From JAQVUB01 sp033809415 (GTDB taxonomy: Bacteria > Verrucomicrobiota > Lentisphaeria > Oligosphaerales > Oligosphaeraceae), in NCBI GenBank assembly GCA_033809415.1, contig JAPXLT010000034.1:1-24844 (forward strand): 24,844 nt of DNA, in the 5' to 3' direction. Made by a program: the position numbers and the translations under genes. This document shows positions 23,428 through 24,844 of the stretch, one piece after another. Every line of letters begins with the position of its first letter. Position 1 is the stretch's first letter. The notes under the pieces were generated by a model. It searched no databases, was not told where the DNA came from, and worked only from the letters and a program-made list of their open reading frames with translations.

Positions 23428-23471
23428 CATGATCCTGGTCAGAACCGGCAGGCCGCTCTCCCAGGATCATG
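23428..23471 (-). promoter_or_regulatory. Perfect 11-bp stem-loop in the nusG-rplK leader
   Basis: Arms CATGATCCTGG (23428-23438) and CCAGGATCATG (23461-23471) with a 22-base loop that itself may pair weakly. The stem ends one base from the Shine-Dalgarno sequence of rplK on the minus-strand transcript, and no U-run follows. The position suits a translational control element. In E. coli, L1 represses this operon by binding the rplK leader, so an L1 site is a reasonable guess, but I could not match a known L1-binding motif. Confidence 0.5.
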
Positions 23472-23503
23472 ACTTATTGTGATCACGCCTGACCACCCCG
23501 TTT

Positions 23504-24082
23504 TCATTGCACGGAGCGATCAACCTGCCTGTAATCAATCTCAACGATGGTCGAGCTGCCAAACATATTGATGGATACGCCAAGAATCTGACGTATCTGG
23601 TCAATTTTCACAACCGTACCCTCGATGTTCTCAAATGCACCTTCGCGGATGACAACCGTTTCGCCAAGGGTAAATTCCACTGCCGGCTTCGGCGCCACAT
23701 TCTCCTCGGCACCCTGTTGCAGCATCTTGTCGATTTCTTCCTGCGGCAACGGAACCGGATGCTCCCCGCCAATAAAACCGATAATCCCATTGGTCTCGCG
23801 AATCAAGCCCCAAGTCTCTGGGATCAATTTATCTTCCGAATCGAAGAGACGAACCTTGATCAAGACGTACCCTGGATACAGCTTGCGGTCGCGGACAACC
23901 TTTTTGCCGCTGCCTTTGCGCTCCTCAATCCGTTCTGTCGGAACCACAACTTCGATGATGCCATTGTCGATTCCGTTGGACTGATCCACAGTAGTTCGGT
24001 ATTGCAAACTTTTGCAGACGCGATTTTCCTGACCGGACATCACCTGCAAAACATACCATTGGGCCGTATCGAGCTCTTCCAT
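23504..24082 (-). CDS. nusG: Transcription termination/antitermination factor NusG
   Basis: 192 residues. NGN domain with W-Y-V-L-Q-V-M-S-G-Q-E-N-R-V and L-Y-P-G-Y-V-L-I-K, then a KOW domain with G-A-F-E-N-I-E-G-T-V. It binds RNA polymerase clamp elements and links transcription to Rho or ribosomes. Its position between secE and rplK is the usual one. Confidence 0.98.
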   Translation of the reverse strand: MEELDTAQWYVLQVMSGQENRVCKSLQYRTTVDQSNGIDNGIIEVVVPTERIEERKGSGKKVVRDRKLYPGYVLIKVRLFDSEDKLIPETWGLIRETNGIIGFIGGEHPVPLPQEEIDKMLQQGAEENVAPKPAVEFTLGETVVIREGAFENIEGTVVKIDQIRQILGVSINMFGSSTIVEIDYRQVDRSVQ

Positions 24083-24163
24083 TTACTTTCCTTGACAACA
24101 AACAATCCGGTGCCTGAATGCCAAGCCGACAATCCTAGCCGACTTGCACAAGACCACAGCCTT

Positions 24164-24367
24164 TTAAACCCCGGTAATCAAACGTACAAGCAGAAGGAGC
24201 ACCTTGTCAGCAATCGTCACAACCACACTCAGGATGATCAGGAATGAAATCACCAGTATTGTAGATTCATATAGCTCATTCCGTGTCGGCCAGGTGCATT
24301 TGCGCATCTCAGACATGGTTTCCTTGTACAGGGTAGTAATGGCCGTCACTGGATTCTTCATCTTCAT
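24164..24367 (-). CDS. secE: Preprotein translocase subunit SecE
   Basis: 67 residues, the short single-span form. It has an amphipathic segment with E-M-R-K-C-T-W-P-T-R-N-E-L, the SecE signature, then one membrane helix (about residues 36-60). It stabilises SecY. The initiation codon could be the first Met or the third residue Met; the ribosome binding site is weak. It lies 45 bases after tRNA-Trp and 81 before nusG. Confidence 0.95.
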   Translation of the reverse strand: MKMKNPVTAITTLYKETMSEMRKCTWPTRNELYESTILVISFLIILSVVVTIADKVLLLLVRLITGV

Positions 24368-24412
24368 ACTCGCTGATTTGACAACTCTTGCAGATTGCTT
24401 TTTTCGACAAAA

Positions 24413-24488
24413 TGGCAGGTGAGACAGGGATCGAACCTGCGACCTGCGGTTTTGGAGACCGCTGCTCTACCAATTGAGCTACTCACCT
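24413..24488 (-). tRNA. tRNA-Trp (anticodon CCA)
   Basis: Full cloverleaf on the minus strand: acceptor AGGTGAG pairs with CTCACCT; D arm GCTC-AATTGGTA-GAGC; anticodon stem GCGGT/ACCGC with loop CTCCAAA (anticodon CCA, 24453-24455); T arm GCAGG-TTCGATC-CCTGT; discriminator G and an encoded CCA 3' end (24413-24415). The tRNA-Trp-secE-nusG order is common in bacteria, which supports the call. Confidence 0.97.
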
Positions 24489-24620
24489 GCTAAACTCAAA
24501 ATTACACCGCGTCGGCGAAATTATTAACATAATCAAAAAAACGGATTTTGCAACTCGCCGCAGGATAACGCCCCCTTTTCAGAGCACCCTTTGATTTTTC
24601 GGTGATGGAGAGGAAGTCGG

Positions 24621-24699
24621 CTTCATGCCGGCGAGCCGCCGGCGCTCCATATCGCCTCCGACGCAATTGCGTAAAGCCGACCTTTTCACACAGGAATTA
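24621..24699. repeat. GC-rich palindromic dispersed element, copy 2
   Basis: Matches 1240-1320 nearly base for base: hairpin GCCGGCG-AGC-CGCCGGC (24627-24643), then CTCCATATCGCCTCCG, the palindrome ACGCAATTGCGT (24661-24672) and AAAGCCGA, followed by the related TTTTCACACAGGAATT. Confidence 0.88.
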
Positions 24700-24786
24700 T
24701 GTCACGCCCCTTCAGGGCTTTGCCGATGCTGGGATCCCTGACCCAGGGCGTTGCCCTGGGCTGGTATGTCACGCCCCTTCAGGGCT
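24698..24786. repeat. Direct repeats TATGTCACGCCCC(TTCAGGGCT) with central hairpin
   Basis: Two perfect 22-bp copies (24698-24719 and 24765-24786; each TATGTCACGCCCC then TTCAGGGCT) flank 45 bases that contain a perfect 8-bp hairpin CCCAGGGC-GTT-GCCCTGGG (24742-24760). The compact, symmetric design suggests a dispersed intergenic element rather than a gene. Confidence 0.9.
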
Positions 24787-24844
24787 GATTCCAACATCGC
24801 TGATCCGACAGATCCAGCCCCCCTGGCCCCTGGCCCCTGCACCC

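Larger units (their letters stand above)
24489..24844. other. Gene-free region with repeats upstream of tRNA-Trp
   Basis: No gene is supported. The first 110 bases are AT-rich and should hold the promoter for the tRNA-Trp/secE/nusG transcript; I could not pick a convincing -35/-10 pair. The remainder is made of the GC-rich palindromic element, a direct repeat pair with a central hairpin, and a pyrimidine-rich run at the very end. No tuf gene is seen in the part visible. Confidence 0.8.

Noticed and set aside
24698..24786. Direct repeats considered as CRISPR repeats or an attachment site
   Set aside because: Only two copies with a hairpin-bearing 45-bp interval, no cas genes or integrase in the window; the tRNA-Trp 3' end faces the other way and no duplicated tRNA end is seen.

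Overview
This 24.8 kb window looks like a chromosomal segment of a bacterium from the PVC group, most plausibly Lentisphaerae or a neighbouring verrucomicrobial lineage. The placement is an inference from three things: the standard tRNA-Trp-secE-nusG-rplKAJL-rpoBC order, several predicted lipoproteins, and intergenic regions full of short dispersed repeats whose core reads TTCGTGNNTTTCGTG then GGTTAAAAAA. I recall repeats of this kind from that group but could not run a search.

Layout. Positions 1-176 are a pure 11-bp tandem array. Next come a putative M15-like peptidase lipoprotein (239-847, +), a 650-bp gene-free patchwork of repeats (848-1494), and a UvrD/PcrA-type helicase (1495-3543, +). 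A small accessory block follows: a HigBA-type toxin-antitoxin pair (3767-4371, +) convergent with an AAA/DUF4143 ATPase (4488-5714, -). This block is bracketed by two roughly 76-bp direct copies of the ATPase leader. A four-gene efflux operon on the minus strand (11384 down to 5867) encodes an outer-membrane factor, a membrane-fusion protein, an ABC ATPase and a MacB/FtsX permease; together they would form a MacAB-TolC-like pump with the NBD and permease on separate chains. An atypical short-chain dehydrogenase/epimerase (11640-12566, +) converges on rpoC.

From 24488 down to 12750 the minus strand carries the core information-processing block: tRNA-Trp, secE, nusG, rplK, rplA, rplJ, rplL, rpoB, rpoC. 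The ribosomal genes are tightly packed: rplK and rplA overlap by 11 nt and rplA-rplJ are 2 nt apart. rplL and rpoB are separated by 595 nt less the gene ends (517 nt of non-coding DNA) holding an inverted pair of the dispersed repeats.

I see no phage, insertion sequence, CRISPR array or obviously new multi-gene defence system. The most interesting material is non-coding: at least 12 copies of one dispersed repeat placed between almost all genes outside the ribosomal block, sometimes directly against start codons inside an operon and sometimes as head-to-head pairs that form long hairpins; the 11-bp array; the duplicated ATPase leader bracketing the toxin-antitoxin genes; and a natural Asn at the RpoB position equivalent to E. 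coli His526.
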